Below, piece after piece: positions 63,112-64,000 of a stretch of 64,000 nucleotides of DNA; position 1 is the stretch's first letter; the number at the start of each line of letters is the position of its first letter. This stretch comes from Gemmatimonadota bacterium. GTDB lineage: Bacteria; Gemmatimonadota; Gemmatimonadetes; Gemmatimonadales; Gemmatimonadaceae. The stretch covers positions 62,001 through 126,000 of the forward strand of contig DAHUXM010000034.1 in assembly GCA_027307165.1 (NCBI GenBank), given 5' to 3'. The translations under genes and the position numbers were made by a program. The notes under the pieces are model-generated. The model worked only from the letters and a program-made list of their open reading frames with translations. It was not told the DNA's origin and did no database searches.

Positions 63112-64000
63112 GCAGGCACCTTGTTGTGTGAGAGGATGCCGCGCAGCACGTAGGTGTGCGCGCCCTCGACTTCGATCACCATCACCGGCCCCATGCCCGC
63201 ATCCTCGATATGGCTCACGACGCCCGGAACCGTTCCGGCCAGCTTCATTCCTTGCCGCAAACTGAACACACACATCTTCACCACTTCGCGCGCGTTATCG
63301 GGATTCTGGACATACACCGGATGCGTGGGGCTTGCGATGATCTCGCGGCCATCGGTCAACACCAGTCGCGCGCGGCCGGTACGTGCAATCCGTTGAACGT
63401 GCGACACCTGATGCACACCCCACTCGCCCGTCGCTTCGTGCGCGGTCCGGACGAGATCGCCGACAGAGAGATCGCCTGCGCGCCGTTCCGTGCCGTCCGC
63501 AAGCAATATCGGCTCGTCGGGATCGGCGCATGTTGCACCGCCGCCACCACCAGATGACGCCGGCGTAACCTGTCCCGCGAAGTAGATCCGATCGTCGTTG
63601 ATCACATCATGGATCGAGTTGGACGCGAGCCAGCCAGACGACCCCGAGCCGCCCGCGAACGTGTCGTCGTAGCAATACACGTAGACCGGCTGACCCGCGG
63701 GCCACGTGCCGAGCGACCCCGAGTTATACGCGATGACGGACGATCCAATCTGCGCGTCGTGCTGTTGCACAGATACAGACGTACCGCTCGATGTAACGGG
63801 CATGATCGGCGTCGTCGTGCCGTGGGAGAATTGCAGCACCGTTCCGAACGGGCCGGCCGACGCGAGCATCTTGAGGTTCTTCTGGCCTTGGAGCCGCGCG
63901 TTCGAGTCGAGCGCGGAGTATCCGCGCGCGCCGCCCTGCGCCGTTGTCGGCGACATTTCCTGAATCGTCACGTCATCGAAGAACGCCTGTCCCGTGATAT
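63108..64000 (-). CDS. Phage tail-like protein with C-terminal Hint (intein-like) domain, 5' end outside
   Basis: At least 296 residues; the frame is open to the edge, where ITGQAFFDDVTIQE reads as the end of a carbohydrate-binding-type beta domain, so GTG 63971 is not the true start. After a Gly run, Cys (148 counted from 63971) begins a Hint fold: CADPDEPILLADGTERRAGD, SVGDLVRTAHEATGEWGV, the B-block ASPTHPVYV, and the terminal GILSHNK. Cys, THPV and His-Asn are the splicing residues. Only four residues (KVPA) follow the Asn, with Lys instead of Cys/Ser/Thr, which suggests cleavage and not classical splicing. Confidence 0.82.
   Translation of the reverse strand, partial: ITGQAFFDDVTIQEMSPTTAQGGARGYSALDSNARLQGQKNLKMLASAGPFGTVLQFSHGTTTPIMPVTSSGTSVSVQQHDAQIGSSVIAYNSGSLGTWPAGQPVYVYCYDDTFAGGSGSSGWLASNSIHDVINDDRIYFAGQVTPASSGGGGGATCADPDEPILLADGTERRAGDLSVGDLVRTAHEATGEWGVHQVSHVQRIARTGRARLVLTDGREIIASPTHPVYVQNPDNAREVVKMCVFSLRQGMKLAGTVPGVVSHIEDAGMGPVMVIEVEGAHTYVLRGILSHNKVPA

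Larger units (their letters stand above)
47590..64000. mobile_element. Prophage integrated in comM (left 16.4 kb; continues past the window)
   Basis: Modules in order: serine integrase, early operon (minus), immunity region at 53.7-54.4 kb, and a late operon (minus) with lysis and tail genes. Many genes overlap by 1-4 bases (ATGA, GTGA), typical of phages. No terminase, portal, capsid or transposase is visible, so the head genes lie beyond 64 kb. No attR is in view. All observed late genes look intact. Confidence 0.9.

Overview
The window is GC-rich, gene-dense bacterial chromosome. Its last quarter (about 47.59 kb to the right edge) is the left part of a prophage inserted into the competence gene comM. 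No rRNA or species marker is present. The mix of MglA/MglB, a MacAB/TolC-type exporter, several extracytoplasmic glycogen-binding-like (CBM48) domains, bacillithiol synthesis and retropepsin-like domains suggests a Gemmatimonadota-like organism. That assignment is inference only.

Layout. 1-3.3 kb: the end of a NorD-like VWA protein, then an ECF sigma factor, a membrane protein that is probably its anti-sigma factor (with a CBM48-like outer domain), and two exported proteins, the second also ending in CBM48. 3.4-8.1 kb: two small proteins, a Tat-exported amidase, homoserine kinase, and a MoeB/ThiF-rhodanese fusion. 8.2-16.7 kb: a tightly packed run that starts with a HEAT-repeat membrane protein and a glycosyltransferase-2-like membrane protein lacking the catalytic motifs. 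It continues with transaldolase, pyruvate kinase, a metallo-beta-lactamase-fold hydrolase, glucose-6-phosphate isomerase and a class II aldolase. 16.7-21.8 kb: a stand-alone histidine-kinase phosphoacceptor-like protein paired with an NtrC-type regulator that has no Fis DNA-binding domain, then YtxH, YihY, CBS, phosphoribosyltransferase and lipoprotein genes.

21.9-29.7 kb: SRP RNA followed by a long co-directional housekeeping block: dnaX, ybaB, recR, a small membrane protein, mglB, mglA, pgsA-like, cinA, grpE and dnaJ. 29.9-33.6 kb (minus strand): bshB1, kynA, a cysteine desulfurase and mnmA, overlapping or nearly so. 33.7-39.8 kb (minus): a five-gene tripartite exporter (TolC, adaptor, ATPase, two permeases). 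A good sigma70-type promoter with an overlapping 26-bp palindromic operator precedes it. 40-47.3 kb: a divergent creatininase-like protein, a pseudokinase-kinase tandem, a double-barrel OmpA protein, and a large fusion of two retropepsin-like domains to a Kef-type antiporter.

The prophage. comM is cut after about 73 codons. A large serine integrase reads leftward out of the element, and its last roughly 55 residues are encoded by antisense comM. An early operon (minus, 53.9 to 47.4 kb) runs from a Cro-like protein through small genes, a tRNA with a GAA anticodon, a Gam-like protein and a Sak4-like ATPase to the integrase. A divergent repressor gene shares a compact operator/promoter region at 53.95-54.00 kb. 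A late operon (minus, entering at the right edge and running to 55.3 kb) holds a tail protein with a Hint (intein-like) domain, an M15 endolysin, holin- and spanin-like proteins, a STAS-domain protein and a repeat-rich tail fibre protein. Capsid and terminase genes and the right attachment site lie outside the window.

Most promising for novelty are the pseudo-glycosyltransferase/HEAT pair, the retropepsin-antiporter fusion, the pseudokinase-kinase, the phosphoacceptor/NtrC pair without a DNA-binding domain, and the integrase whose C-terminus depends on integration.
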